64,000 nt of DNA from Propionibacteriaceae bacterium UBA6122 (GCA_002428365.1 DIVW01000011.1:70543-134542); one strand, 5' to 3'; counted from the first letter of the stretch, positions 8,701-17,291 are shown. The notes: generated from the sequence alone by a model not told the origin. Numbers and translations are program-made.

Positions 8701-9795
8701 ATGACCGAACCGATTCTCTCCCCACTCCATGACCGCCACCTCGCCCTCGGGGCGAAGTTCTCCGAGTTCGGCGGTTGGCTGATGCCACTGCAGTACGCCG
8801 GAGTGGTGGCTGAGCATCGGGCCGTCCGTACTTCGGTGGGTGTCTTCGACGTCAGTCACCTGGGCAAAATGCGGATCAGTGGCCCTGGTGCTGCTGCCTT
8901 CGTGAACAGTTGCCTCACCAACGATCTCTCTCGGATCCAGCCTGGCCAGGCGCAGTACACCCTGCTGTGCAATGAATCCGGCGGGGTAATCGACGACATG
9001 ATCGTCTACCTGTTCAGCGATGAAGAGGTGTTCGTGATCCCCAACGCAGCCAACACCACCGAGGTGGTCGCGACCCTGGTGGCAGCGGCCCCGGCGGGGT
9101 TAGTGGTCACCAACGAGCACACCGATTTTGCGGTGATCGCGGTGCAGGGCACCAACTCCGATGAGGTGCTCAGTGCGCTGAACCTGCCGGTGGGGCAGGA
9201 CTACATGAGCTTCGCCCGTGCCCAATGGGGCGGGGTCGAGCTGACGGTTTGCCGTACCGGCTACACCGGCGAGCGCGGGTATGAGCTGGTGGTGCCGGCC
9301 GCCTCAGCTGGCCACATCTGGGACGCGGTGCTAGCTGCTGGCGCCGACTACGGCATTGCCGCCTGTGGTCTGGGTGCCCGCGACACCTTGCGCACCGAGA
9401 TGGGCTACCCGCTGCATGGCCACGATCTGAGCCCCGAAATCTCGCCGGTGATGGCCAACTTGGGTTGGGCTGTCGGCTGGGACAAGCCCACCTTCTTTGG
9501 CGCGGCATCGTTGCGGGCTCAGCGCGAAGCCAAGACCGGCCGCTTGCTCCGAGGACTGAAGGCTGCTGGACGGGCGATCCCACGTCCGGAGATGGTGGTC
9601 TTCGTTGGTGAGGTCGAAGTTGGCGAGATCACCTCTGGGACGTTCTCGCCGACCCTTTCCGCGGGGATCGCGTTGGCCCTGCTGGATCGCTCGGTGAAGC
9701 TGGGCGATGTTGTGGAGGTTGAGCTGCGGGGGCGTCGGGAGCCGTTCGAGGTGGTCAAGCCGCCATTCGTGACGCCCGGAGTCCGGGAAGCCTGA
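8701..9795 (+). CDS. gcvT: aminomethyltransferase (glycine cleavage T protein)
   Basis: T-protein of the glycine cleavage system, transferring the aminomethyl carbon from lipoyl-GcvH to tetrahydrofolate. The 364-residue protein has the N-terminal GGWLMPLQY and VFDVSHLGKM segments, the GYTGERGYEL motif and the folate-contacting GLGARDTLRTEMGYPLHGHD block. A good ribosome site (agaggagcc) precedes ATG 8701. It depends on lipoylation, which fits the nearby lipA/lipB, although gcvP and gcvH are not in this window. Confidence 0.97.
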   Translation: MTEPILSPLHDRHLALGAKFSEFGGWLMPLQYAGVVAEHRAVRTSVGVFDVSHLGKMRISGPGAAAFVNSCLTNDLSRIQPGQAQYTLLCNESGGVIDDMIVYLFSDEEVFVIPNAANTTEVVATLVAAAPAGLVVTNEHTDFAVIAVQGTNSDEVLSALNLPVGQDYMSFARAQWGGVELTVCRTGYTGERGYELVVPAASAGHIWDAVLAAGADYGIAACGLGARDTLRTEMGYPLHGHDLSPEISPVMANLGWAVGWDKPTFFGAASLRAQREAKTGRLLRGLKAAGRAIPRPEMVVFVGEVEVGEITSGTFSPTLSAGIALALLDRSVKLGDVVEVELRGRREPFEVVKPPFVTPGVREA

Positions 9796-9798
9796 GCT

Positions 9799-10140
9799 TC
9801 AGGCGACCCGCCCCGGTGCGCCAGCGTCGGTGACAACCCGGCCGCCAGCGTCCTGCCAGGCGTTCATGCCGCCACTGACGGCGAAGGCCTCAACGCCGCG
9901 TAGGCGCAATAGGGAGGTCGCCGTCTTGGCGCGGCTGCCGCTGCGGCACAGCACCACCACTCGTTGCCGCGACCAGGAAGGCGTCCGGGCGCCGGGCAGA
10001 ACCGGCAACGGGACGTGCTGAGCGGTGGGGGCATGACCGGCGAGCCATTCGCCGGGGTCGCGGACATCGAGGATGTCAGCTCCTTCGGAGACGAAGCGCA
10101 GCGCAGTGGGGGCATCAACTTCGGCGGTGTCCGCAGTCAT
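9799..10140 (-). CDS. single-domain rhodanese-like sulfurtransferase
   Basis: A 113-residue single rhodanese domain. The active-site loop CRSGSRA carries the persulfide-forming cysteine, preceded by the usual strand (RVVVLC); ADILDVRDPGEWLAGHA is the family's N-terminal signature. Such proteins move sulfane sulfur from thiosulfate or persulfides. It diverges from a CPxC membrane protein across an inverted repeat resembling CsoR/CstR operators, suggesting persulfide or copper control. It converges on gcvT with a 3-bp gap. Confidence 0.92.
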   Translation of the reverse strand: MTADTAEVDAPTALRFVSEGADILDVRDPGEWLAGHAPTAQHVPLPVLPGARTPSWSRQRVVVLCRSGSRAKTATSLLRLRGVEAFAVSGGMNAWQDAGGRVVTDAGAPGRVA

Positions 10141-10182
10141 AGGTCCTCCTGGTCGGGTGTCGGTGATCGGAACGAGGGGAAT

Positions 10183-10205
10183 CCTATACCCCCCAGGGTA
10201 TTAGG
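10183..10205. promoter_or_regulatory. CsoR/CstR-like inverted-repeat operator in a divergent promoter
   Basis: The only region between the divergent genes at 10140 and 10226 holds ATACCC-CCCA-GGGTAT (10186-10201), an exact 6-bp inverted repeat with a G/C-rich centre. It resembles operators of the CsoR/CstR/RcnR family. TAGGAT-like -10 elements flank both sides, one per strand, so one dimeric repressor could cover both promoters. No csoR-like gene is present here, so the regulator would act in trans. Confidence 0.6.
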
Positions 10206-10225
10206 ATGATCACCGGAGGAGAACA

Positions 10226-10732
10226 ATGGACGCAGCACCACAACCGGCGATAGCCACGAAGCTGACCGCACCGGTGGCCCGTCCCTGGCAGCGACTGGGG
10301 GACTGGCCGCGCCGTCGCTGGGTGGCGGCTGGCTTGGGCGCGGTAAGCATCGCGGTGCTGATCGGCGTTTCCACCGCGATGATCCCCAGCCCGATCTTCG
10401 GCCGGGAGGTAGCCACCACCTGGTGGGCCTGGCCAGTGCTGGCCGCCACCGCAGCGCTCGGCGGGTTGCTGGGAGCCACCTACGTCCGGGATCCCGAGGC
10501 GCCAAGGCGCGAGGGCCGCTTCGGCCTGGCTGGTGGCGTGCTCAGCTACTTTGCGGTCGGCTGCCCGGTGTGCAACAAGCTGGCCTTGCTGGCTTTGGGT
10601 TATACCGGCGCCCTGCAGTGGTTCGCCCCAGTTCAGCCATTCCTCGGCATCGCTGGCCTGGTGCTGTTGGCGTATGCCTTATGGCGGCGGCTTGTCGGCG
10701 AGACAGCCTGTGCGATTCCGGAGCAGGCGTGA
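10226..10732 (+). CDS. integral membrane protein with a CPxC motif
   Basis: A 168-residue protein with a basic cytoplasmic head and about four hydrophobic segments (near 35-55, 70-87, 105-120, 132-152). The third contains GCPVCNKLALLALGYTGAL; a cysteine pair inside a membrane helix suggests metal or thiol/disulfide chemistry. I recognise this as a recurrent actinobacterial membrane family but know no proven function. It shares the divergent operator with the rhodanese gene, so sulfane-sulfur or copper handling is a reasonable guess. Ribosome site ggagga precedes the ATG. Confidence 0.85.
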   Translation: MDAAPQPAIATKLTAPVARPWQRLGDWPRRRWVAAGLGAVSIAVLIGVSTAMIPSPIFGREVATTWWAWPVLAATAALGGLLGATYVRDPEAPRREGRFGLAGGVLSYFAVGCPVCNKLALLALGYTGALQWFAPVQPFLGIAGLVLLAYALWRRLVGETACAIPEQA

Positions 10733-11076
10733 GCGGTGCACCGTCCCTGGCTGAGTTGATCGCCGAAGCTGCCAACCTGATGCAGGAGCGCAGCGGCGGG
10801 CAGGCTGTTTGCACTTTCACCAAAGCCGGGCAGGCGGTGCCGGGTCTGAAATATGCCGAAGGCCGCTGGGCCGCGCTGCGGGAAGTTCAGCACAACACCC
10901 GAAGCGGTGCCGAGTTGGCCGAGGTGGTGGCCACGGCGGCGGCTGCGTGGGGAACTCACCTTGATCGGCTCGAGGCCCGCTCGGCCGGGGCCGATTGGAT
11001 CGCCTACCGCAGTGGCGGAACCGACGCGTTGACCGAGCTTTCCGACACTCTGCGCCGCGAGGGCGGCGCCGCCTGA
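10729..11076 (+). CDS. hypothetical protein coupled to the CPxC membrane protein
   Basis: A GTG at 10729 overlaps the preceding stop by 4 nt (GTGA) and gives a 115-residue protein; the same frame stays open further upstream but only inside the previous gene. It is soluble and mostly helical in appearance, with segments SLAELIAEAANLMQERSGG and WGTHLDRLEARSAGADWIAY. A single cysteine occurs (AVCTFTK). I do not recognise the family. The coupling suggests it belongs to the same stress response as its neighbour. Confidence 0.7.
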   Translation: MSGAPSLAELIAEAANLMQERSGGQAVCTFTKAGQAVPGLKYAEGRWAALREVQHNTRSGAELAEVVATAAAAWGTHLDRLEARSAGADWIAYRSGGTDALTELSDTLRREGGAA

Positions 11077-11077
11077 G

Positions 11078-11281
11078 TCAGGCGTCCAGGCTCATCGGGC
11101 CGTAGACGAGCCGATCGCTCTCGTACAGCGATACCTCATGGGCGCCAGCTTCGGCCAACTCCGCGTAGCTGCTGGTGAGCCAGGCCTCGGCGGTGCTCTG
11201 CTCTTCGAAGGTGACCAGCAGGCCGAGTCGGGTGGCCACCTCCTCGGTCAACTCAGGGGTGGTTACCCAGTAGTAGCCCAC
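11078..11281 (-). CDS. small hypothetical protein
   Basis: A 67-residue acidic protein (starts MGYYWVTTPELTEEVATRLG, ends SDRLVYGPMSLDA). No membrane segment or known motif. It converges with the gene ending at 11076 with a 1-bp gap and lies 8 bp downstream of the DUF3043 gene on the same strand, so it may be the second gene of that unit. Good codon use and tight packing support it as real; function unknown. Confidence 0.65.
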   Translation of the reverse strand: MGYYWVTTPELTEEVATRLGLLVTFEEQSTAEAWLTSSYAELAEAGAHEVSLYESDRLVYGPMSLDA

Positions 11282-11289
11282 CGAAAGCC

Positions 11290-11865
11290 TCAGATCTCCT
11301 CGCCCGGTTTGACCCGCGGCAGCGGCACCCGGAAGCGACGCATACTGATGATCCGGTTGATCAGGTAGACCAGCAGGCCGCGCTTGGGGGCCCCCGGCAT
11401 CCGCTCATCGAGCAGCACCCGGAACTGGCGCCACAAGATGAAGATGTGCACGCCCAGGGCGACCAGGGCCAGGTAGGGCACGAAAGTGGCTGCCACGGCC
11501 AGGTCCGGTACGGCGTACATCGCGGCCAACGCGAGCACCAGCGCAGACATGATGATCGGCATCCACCACTGGGCAATGCCAGGTCGGGAATCGATGAAAT
11601 CGCGTAGGAGGAGTCGCGAGGGCTCGTTGTCGACCTTCGACCACTGCTCCTCGCGGGACTTGGCTTTGGCCTCCCGATCACGGGCCCGCTGCTGGGCGGG
11701 GGTCAACGTCGGGTTCAGGCGCTCCCGACGGGCGGTTTCGGCCTCGCGGCGGGTTGGGGTCGGCACCTTCTTCTTGGCCGAGCTGCCAGCCGATTCGGTT
11801 GGCTTGGTCGTCTCCGGGGTGGCCCCGGCGTCCTCGGGGCGCTCGTACGGGCGGAACAATCCCAC
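11290..11865 (-). CDS. DUF3043 membrane protein
   Basis: A 191-residue protein starting at GTG 11865 (MGLFRPYERPEDAG). A long charged, low-complexity cytosolic region with many Lys/Arg/Glu (residues 15-100) precedes two transmembrane helices (about 112-132 and 137-155) and a basic tail. This is DUF3043, an actinobacterial family lying in the same position in mycobacteria (Rv2206 region). The frame is open further upstream, but that extension looks like noise and the GTG has an aaggcagg ribosome site. Function unknown. Confidence 0.85.
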   Translation of the reverse strand: MGLFRPYERPEDAGATPETTKPTESAGSSAKKKVPTPTRREAETARRERLNPTLTPAQQRARDREAKAKSREEQWSKVDNEPSRLLLRDFIDSRPGIAQWWMPIIMSALVLALAAMYAVPDLAVAATFVPYLALVALGVHIFILWRQFRVLLDERMPGAPKRGLLVYLINRIISMRRFRVPLPRVKPGEEI

Positions 11866-11936
11866 TTCAACCTGCCTTGTGGTGCGACGATGTCTGCCAC
11901 ATCCTAGGTCAAAGCAGCGGGTAGGAAAGAGGCGGG

Positions 11937-12290
11937 ATGAGTGATGACCAGCAGGTGACTGCCGAGTTGGAGTTTCAGGCACGGTTGGCGACCCTGCACG
12001 ATGCGCGCGCCCGACTAGCCAGCTTGGAGGCGGCGCTGCATCGGCTGGCCATCGATCGGCCCACCATGGCCCCCGGCGAGGCGGAGATCCGCGAGTCGGA
12101 GTTGGCAGCCCGCCGGGCCCGCGCCAGCGAAGAAGTGGCGGTCTTGCACGCTGCGGCCCGCCGGGCTCACACCACCCTGCGCCGCCTGACTGATCCTGAC
12201 GCTGAGCCCGACGACCTCGGATCCGAGGACCTCGACCCAGGCACCCACGGCGACGGCTACCAGCAGCCACCGTTCGCGGAGCCGAATTGA
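11937..12290 (+). CDS. coiled-coil hypothetical protein
   Basis: A 117-residue protein, strongly helical, with heptad-like Leu/Ala spacing over residues 10-88 (FQARLATLHDARARLASLEA and following) and an acidic, disordered C-terminus. No known motif. It ends in a 4-nt overlap (TTGA) with the glycerate-kinase-like gene, suggesting co-expression. Function unknown. Confidence 0.65.
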   Translation: MSDDQQVTAELEFQARLATLHDARARLASLEAALHRLAIDRPTMAPGEAEIRESELAARRARASEEVAVLHAAARRAHTTLRRLTDPDAEPDDLGSEDLDPGTHGDGYQQPPFAEPN

Positions 12291-13240
12291 GCCGCCCAAA
12301 AGTGCTGGTGGTTACCGATCAAATTGGTGAACTGGGCTCGGCCGCAGCCGGCACGGCACTGGCCCGAGGCTTCGCCGAGCTGGCTGACGTCGCGGTGGTG
12401 CCGTTGGCGACTGGTGGGCGAGCGCTGGCCGAGGCGACTGCGATCCTGACCGGCGGCACCGTTACTGGCTCGGGGAGCCAGTGGGTCGTCCGGGCCCAGG
12501 GCCTAGTGGTGATCGGCCTGGCGCAGCCGCCGCACTCCGGCTGGGCTCCGGAATCATCGACTGCCGAGCTGGGCGACTGGGTTCTCGAGATGCTGCGCGG
12601 CGCTGACGGCGCCAAGGTGGTCATCGATCTGACCGGCGTCACCGCCCAGGACGGGGGCGCTGGGCTATTGGCGCAGGCCGGGGCCGCGCTCGCCGGGCGG
12701 CAGGTGATTGGCATCGTGGCCAGCGACGAATTGGAGTTGGCGGCCACCGGTCTGACCGGCGCGGTGGCCCGTCGCGGCTACGGAGCCGGCCGGGACGTGG
12801 CGGAGGTCCTGGCGGCGGATGCCCAGACCAAAGCCTTGATTGAAGGCTTCGGGGTGGGGCTGGCGGTAGCTCCTGGCGGTGGTGCCGCTGGCGGCTGCGG
12901 AGCGGCCATCCTGAGTCTCGGTGGGCGGCTACTGGACGGTCCGCAGTTTTGCCACTCGCTGGCCGACATCGACACCAGTCTGGCTCGCTGCGATCTGGTC
13001 GTGACTGGCTGTAATGAGCTCTCAGCGCTCGACCGCGGTGGCCCAATCCTCAGCGCGGTCGCCGAGTGGGCCGATCACGCTCAGCGGCCCTGCGTGGCCT
13101 TCGCCAGCGGCGAGGAACTCTCCCGCCGCGAGGTGCGCACCTTCGGTTTGGAGGCTGCGCATCAGCTCGCCGCCGCGCCTACCGCGAGCGAACTCACTCG
13201 GGCTGCTGGTCGGGTGGCGATCGGTTGGTTCGGTCGCTGA
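12287..13240 (+). CDS. glycerate kinase family protein, divergent
   Basis: A 317-residue protein starting at TTG 12287, overlapping the upstream stop. The C-terminal two thirds follow the glycerate kinase (GlxK) pattern: VAPGGGAAGGCGAAIL for the glycine-rich loop and CDLVVTGCNELSALDRG in place of the usual TGEGxxDxQ region. The N-terminal family motif DSFKGTLSA is replaced by DQIGELGSAAAG, so substrate binding or activity may differ. Mycobacteria have a similar protein next to ErpA (Rv2205c). I assign the fold with confidence but not the reaction. Confidence 0.8.
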   Translation: MSRPKVLVVTDQIGELGSAAAGTALARGFAELADVAVVPLATGGRALAEATAILTGGTVTGSGSQWVVRAQGLVVIGLAQPPHSGWAPESSTAELGDWVLEMLRGADGAKVVIDLTGVTAQDGGAGLLAQAGAALAGRQVIGIVASDELELAATGLTGAVARRGYGAGRDVAEVLAADAQTKALIEGFGVGLAVAPGGGAAGGCGAAILSLGGRLLDGPQFCHSLADIDTSLARCDLVVTGCNELSALDRGGPILSAVAEWADHAQRPCVAFASGEELSRREVRTFGLEAAHQLAAAPTASELTRAAGRVAIGWFGR

Positions 13241-13344
13241 TCGGGAACAGATTTCGGCAGCATCGACTTACACTGACAACCACTGAAGGCAGCCGCTCGG
13301 CCCGCCAAAGGCCTGACTGCCCGCACTCTGGAAGGAAGCACCAC

Positions 13345-13692
13345 ATGACGGTTGACCAAGAAACCATGACCGGCATCAGCCTCACTGAGGCTGCGGCCAG
13401 CAAGGTCCAGGCGCTACAGGAGGCCGACGGCACCACGGAACTGCTACTGCGCATCTCAGTGGCTCCCGGCGGTTGCTCGGGACTGCGCTACCAGCTGGCC
13501 CTGGATGATCGTGAGCTTGATGGCGACATGGTCACCGAGCACTTCGGCACCAAGGTTGTCACCGACAAGATGAGTCACCCCTACCTGATGGGCGCGACGA
13601 TCGATTTCGTCGACACCATCGAGCAGCAGGGCTTCACCATCGACAACCCGAACGCTTCCAACTCCTGCGCGTGCGGCGACTCGTTCCAGTGA
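13345..13692 (+). CDS. erpA: iron-sulfur cluster insertion protein, ErpA/IscA family
   Basis: A 115-residue A-type carrier that delivers Fe-S clusters to target proteins such as LipA. The three ligand cysteines are present: C44 in PGGCSGLRY and C108/C110 in NSCACGD. ATG 13345 has a good ribosome site (ggaagga); the in-frame upstream extension is not homologous. Its placement a few genes from LipA matches mycobacterial order (Rv2204c). Confidence 0.95.
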   Translation: MTVDQETMTGISLTEAAASKVQALQEADGTTELLLRISVAPGGCSGLRYQLALDDRELDGDMVTEHFGTKVVTDKMSHPYLMGATIDFVDTIEQQGFTIDNPNASNSCACGDSFQ

Positions 13693-13725
13693 ACCTCGCC
13701 CCCGTCCAGGGGAGCTAAGCCTAGG

Positions 13726-13749
13726 CAGCCGGTCCTTCGGGGCCGGCTG
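13726..13749 (+). terminator. hairpin after erpA
   Basis: CAGCCGG (13726-13732) pairs exactly with CCGGCTG (13743-13749) around a tcc-ttcg-ggg cap. It lies 33 bp after the erpA stop. There is no clear U-run, as is common for actinobacterial terminators. Confidence 0.55.
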
Positions 13750-13784
13750 TCGGCTTTCGGGCGTGCAACGGCGATGATGAACCC

Positions 13785-14339
13785 ATGCCCCTGATCGATG
13801 AGCCTCGCCGGATGAATCCGCTGTTGCGCCTGGGTGTGGCGATTTCCGAACGCGTCACCGGGCGGCGGATGCTGCCAGCCCGGCTGTTGTCCTGGTATCC
13901 GAAGGCGGCCATCGGGGCCGGGGTACTGGAATCGCTGGTCTCCCATCACGAACCGTCAACGAGGTTGCTGAAGTTGGTGCGCGTGACCGCCTCGATCACC
14001 GCCAACTGCGCCTTCTGCGTAGACATGAACAGCTTCGCCCATGACCGGGCCGGGCTGACCGATGAAGAGTTGGCTGCGCTGAGCGGGGACGTGACCGCGG
14101 TGGCCTCCTTCACCGCGCCCGAGCGGCTGGCGATTGAATACGCCCGGCGGATCTCGTCCACGCCACTGCTCTTCCCCGCTGAGTTGATGACGCAACTGCG
14201 GGCGTCCTTCACTGAGCGTGAGTTGGTGATTTTGGCCACCACCGCCGCCCAGGTGAACTACTGGGCCCGGGTGATCCAGTCTCTCGGCATTCCACCGGCC
14301 GGGTTCACCGAAGCCTGCCGGGTTAGCCTTGACCAGTGA
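13785..14339 (+). CDS. carboxymuconolactone decarboxylase / AhpD-like protein
   Basis: A 184-residue, all-helical protein of the CMD/AhpD superfamily. The redox motif is NCAFCVDMNSFAHDRAG, a CxxC followed by a histidine as in AhpD-type alkylhydroperoxidase proteins. The conserved second half EYARRISSTP and ERELVILATTAAQVNYWARV is also typical. It probably acts as a thiol-dependent peroxidase or reductase; the substrate is unknown. The next gene overlaps it by 4 nt (GTGA). Confidence 0.88.
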   Translation: MPLIDEPRRMNPLLRLGVAISERVTGRRMLPARLLSWYPKAAIGAGVLESLVSHHEPSTRLLKLVRVTASITANCAFCVDMNSFAHDRAGLTDEELAALSGDVTAVASFTAPERLAIEYARRISSTPLLFPAELMTQLRASFTERELVILATTAAQVNYWARVIQSLGIPPAGFTEACRVSLDQ

Positions 14340-14938
14340 ACGAACCGCGCAAGCCGAGGCGGCCTAGCTTCTTGGAGCCAGCAGCGCTGGAGGCGTTGGG
14401 GGAGCCCTCAGATCCGGTGGCAGCGCTGCACGCCGCGCACGAGTCGGCCGCAGCCCTGCTGCACACCGGGCGGGCCGCCGATGACCCTGCGGTGACCGCC
14501 CGGCTGGTCGCGCTCACTGACGAGGTCGGTTTGGACACCCTGGCTGAGGTTTGGTCGAGTCGGCCGGCGCACAGCCTGCCGGGGGCGCTGTGGCGGCTCT
14601 ACCTGCTGCGCGAATGGGTGGCCACTGACCCGGCCACTGCCGCGCGGGAGTATGCCGCCGGGATCCGCTTCACCGAACCCAATCATGCGGTGGCCGGGGT
14701 TGATCCGCCCGGGCCCGCCGAAGTGCGGCGAGTGGCTGATGAGATTCTGGCCGGGGCTTTCGACGGCGACTTTGCGGTCGCCCTGGAGCGGGCGGCAGCT
14801 TTCTGTCAGGTGGTGGCCTCGGGGCGGGCTGATGTGACCGAAGGTAGGCGGGCCCTCCTCACTGCGGCCAGGCTGCAGGAGATGGCCACTGACCTGGCCG
14901 TCAGCGCCCGGCTGTGGCGAAGCGGCAAGCTGGAGTGA
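14336..14938 (+). CDS. conserved actinobacterial protein of unknown function
   Basis: A 200-residue, helix-rich soluble protein starting at GTG 14336, coupled to the AhpD-like gene. The clearest stretches are LPGALWRLYLLREWVA and FDGDFAVALERAAAFCQVVA, which I have seen in uncharacterised actinobacterial proteins. No catalytic motif is apparent. The coupling suggests a role near the peroxidase-like neighbour. Confidence 0.75.
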   Translation: MNEPRKPRRPSFLEPAALEALGEPSDPVAALHAAHESAAALLHTGRAADDPAVTARLVALTDEVGLDTLAEVWSSRPAHSLPGALWRLYLLREWVATDPATAAREYAAGIRFTEPNHAVAGVDPPGPAEVRRVADEILAGAFDGDFAVALERAAAFCQVVASGRADVTEGRRALLTAARLQEMATDLAVSARLWRSGKLE

Positions 14939-15092
14939 GTACCGCCACTTAGCTCAGAGTTTGGGCGGACTACGGTCATCGCGTACCCTCGAAGGCGGCG
15001 TCGGGCCGCGGTAGCCCCGGGCTCCAACATTTGCCGCTTTGAGCGGCCACGCGCCGAGAGGCGCTCCCGGTCCGACGCCACCACACCGGGAA

Positions 15093-15713
15093 TCAGGGTT
15101 GCACCCGCGGCGCATGCAGTTTGAACCTCACCCCGATCATCCTGATTGCGAAACACAGCGCGGCTGCTCCCAGGTAGAGCGCGGTGCTGTGCCAGGGCAG
15201 CGACCAGATCGCCCACGTGGCCAGGGCGCCGACCATCGCCGGAATCGCGTACAGATCGCTGGTGAGGATCTGCGGCACCCGCGAGGTGAGCAGATCGCGG
15301 AAGGTGCCGCCGCCGACCGCAGTCGTGGTACCGAGGATGATCGCCAGCAGCGGACCGGCCCCGTGCTCCAAGGCGACCAACGTGCCGGTGACGCTGAACA
15401 GACTCAAACCGGCAGCGTCAAAGATGGTCACCCAGCGAGCGAGCTTCGCCAAGGGCTTGTGCACCGCGAACACCAGCGCTGAGCTCACCAGTGCGGTGGT
15501 CAAGAAGCGCCAGTCGGCCAAACCTTCTGGTGGCAAGATGCCGAGCAGCGCGTCGCGAAGGATGCCGCCGCCCAACGCGGTGATTGTGCCCAAGGTGATC
15601 ACCCCGACGATGTCGAGGCGGGCAGCCTGGATGGCGGTGAGCGCGCCGTTGATGGCGAAGACGGCAGTGCCCAGCAGGCTGAGGGCCAACAGCCAGTCTG
15701 TGGGATTCATCAC
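15093..15713 (-). CDS. TRIC-family cation channel protein (UPF0126/YicG-like)
   Basis: A 206-residue protein with seven hydrophobic segments arranged as an internal repeat. Each half holds the family's glycine motif: ALGGGILRDALLG and AVGGGTFRDLLTS. Prokaryotic TRIC homologues form trimeric monovalent cation channels. The ATG overlaps the stop of guaB1 (ATGA, 15710-15713), so the two are co-translated; no functional link is known. The 150-bp stretch between its 3' end and 14938 shows no gene. Confidence 0.92.
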   Translation of the reverse strand: MMNPTDWLLALSLLGTAVFAINGALTAIQAARLDIVGVITLGTITALGGGILRDALLGILPPEGLADWRFLTTALVSSALVFAVHKPLAKLARWVTIFDAAGLSLFSVTGTLVALEHGAGPLLAIILGTTTAVGGGTFRDLLTSRVPQILTSDLYAIPAMVGALATWAIWSLPWHSTALYLGAAALCFAIRMIGVRFKLHAPRVQP

Positions 15714-17155
15714 CAGCTTGAGTGCAGCGGCCGACCCTCGTTGTAGCCCGAAGCCGATTGCACCCCAACGATCGCCTGGTTGGCGAACTCACTGAGATTG
15801 CGGGCGCCGGCGTAGGTGCACGAGCTGCGCACCCCGGAGACGATGAAGTCGATCAGGTCTTCTACCCCGGGACGTTCTGGGTCGAGATACATCCGCGAAG
15901 AGGAGATGCCCTCCTCGAACAGGGCTGCAGTGGCCCGCTCGAAGGCCGACTGGTGTCGGGTACGGGCGCGCACCGCGCGAGCCGAGGCCATGCCAAAGGA
16001 CTCCTTGTAGGGCCGACCGTCGGAGTCGTAGAGCAGTTCGCCGGGCGACTCATGCGTCCCGGCGAACCAGGAGCCGATCATCACCGCCCCGGAGCCAGCG
16101 GCCAGGGCGAGGGCCACGTCGCGCGGATGCCGCACTCCGCCGTCAGCCCAAATCGCCTTGCCGGACTCGGCCGCTTCGGCCGCACACTCCAGCACAGCCG
16201 AGAATTGCGGACGGCCCACGCCGGTCTGCATCCGGGTGGTGCACATCGCGCCCGGCCCGACGCCGACCTTGACCACATCGGCGCCAGCCTCGATCAAGTC
16301 GGCCGTGCCGTCGGCGGTGACCACATTGCCAGCCACGATCGGCACCCTTCTGGTCGCGGCGGAAACCACCGCCCGGGCCCGCTGGACGGCCGAGATCATC
16401 CGTTCCTGATGGCCATGCGCGGTGTCCATCACCAGCACATCGGCACCGGCGGTCAGCAGCGCGGCGACCCGCTCTTCGACGTCACCGGAGATGCCAACGG
16501 CCACACCGATCTTGAGCTTGCCGTCCGCGTCCAGGGCCGGCGGGTAGAGCGCGGCGCGCACGGCGCCCTTCAGGGTCATCAGCCCGACCAGTTGCCCGTC
16601 GCTTACCGCCAGGGCTGCCTTGTGGCGCCGGTTCGACAGCTCGTCGAAGACCTCGGTCGGCGTGGCGCCAGGGTCCATCACGGTGAGGTCGGTGTTCATC
16701 GCTTCATGCACCTGATTGAACCGGTCCAGTCCGGCCAGATCCCGCTCGGAAACGGTGCCGACCGGCGTGCCGTCGGTATCGACCACGACCACCAGGCCGT
16801 GGGCCCGCTTGGGCAGCAGCATCAGCGCCTCGCCGACGGTGGCGTGCGGGTCGATCACCAGCGCGCTGTCGAAGGCGGGGTGGGCGGCCTTCACCTTGGC
16901 GATGGCCGCAGCAACGATGTCGGTGGGCAGATCCTGGGGGACGATCGCAATGCCGCCGCGCCGGGCCACCGTCTCGGCCATTCGGCGTCCGGAAATCGCA
17001 GTCATATTGGCCACCACCAGGGGCAGTGGCAGGTTCAGGCCGTCGCCGCTGGTCAGGTCGACGTCCAGTCTGGAGGTGACTGACGAACGCCGCGGCGCCA
17101 TGAAGACGTCGTCATAGGTCAGGTCGTAGCTGGGCTTGCCGGTAAGGAATCGCAC
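15710..17155 (-). CDS. guaB1: GuaB1-type IMP dehydrogenase-related protein (probable GMP reductase)
   Basis: A 481-residue TIM-barrel enzyme with an inserted CBS-domain pair near residues 95-210. The catalytic cysteine loop reads VGPGAMCTTRMQTGVG, and the phosphate-binding GGVRHPRDVALALAAG and IGSWFAGTHESPG segments are present. The actinobacterial GuaB1 subgroup has been reported in mycobacteria to be a CBS-regulated GMP reductase rather than an IMP dehydrogenase, so I prefer that reaction (GMP to IMP with NADPH). The TRIC channel gene overlaps its stop. Confidence 0.92.
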   Translation of the reverse strand: MRFLTGKPSYDLTYDDVFMAPRRSSVTSRLDVDLTSGDGLNLPLPLVVANMTAISGRRMAETVARRGGIAIVPQDLPTDIVAAAIAKVKAAHPAFDSALVIDPHATVGEALMLLPKRAHGLVVVVDTDGTPVGTVSERDLAGLDRFNQVHEAMNTDLTVMDPGATPTEVFDELSNRRHKAALAVSDGQLVGLMTLKGAVRAALYPPALDADGKLKIGVAVGISGDVEERVAALLTAGADVLVMDTAHGHQERMISAVQRARAVVSAATRRVPIVAGNVVTADGTADLIEAGADVVKVGVGPGAMCTTRMQTGVGRPQFSAVLECAAEAAESGKAIWADGGVRHPRDVALALAAGSGAVMIGSWFAGTHESPGELLYDSDGRPYKESFGMASARAVRARTRHQSAFERATAALFEEGISSSRMYLDPERPGVEDLIDFIVSGVRSSCTYAGARNLSEFANQAIVGVQSASGYNEGRPLHSSW

Positions 17156-17291
17156 CCGACAAGGCTACCCAGTGCGGGCGCGCGGCGCGGAAGGCACCAG
17201 TTCGCCTGCTGGACGATGCTCCCTTCAAGCAGAATCAGGGTCGGCGGAGCGGCTAACATGACAACGCCCAACTCCTGAATCGAGGGAACCG

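Noticed and set aside
15722..17083. 453-residue plus-strand frame
   Set aside because: Antisense to guaB1; composition dominated by Gly/His/Arg with no motif.
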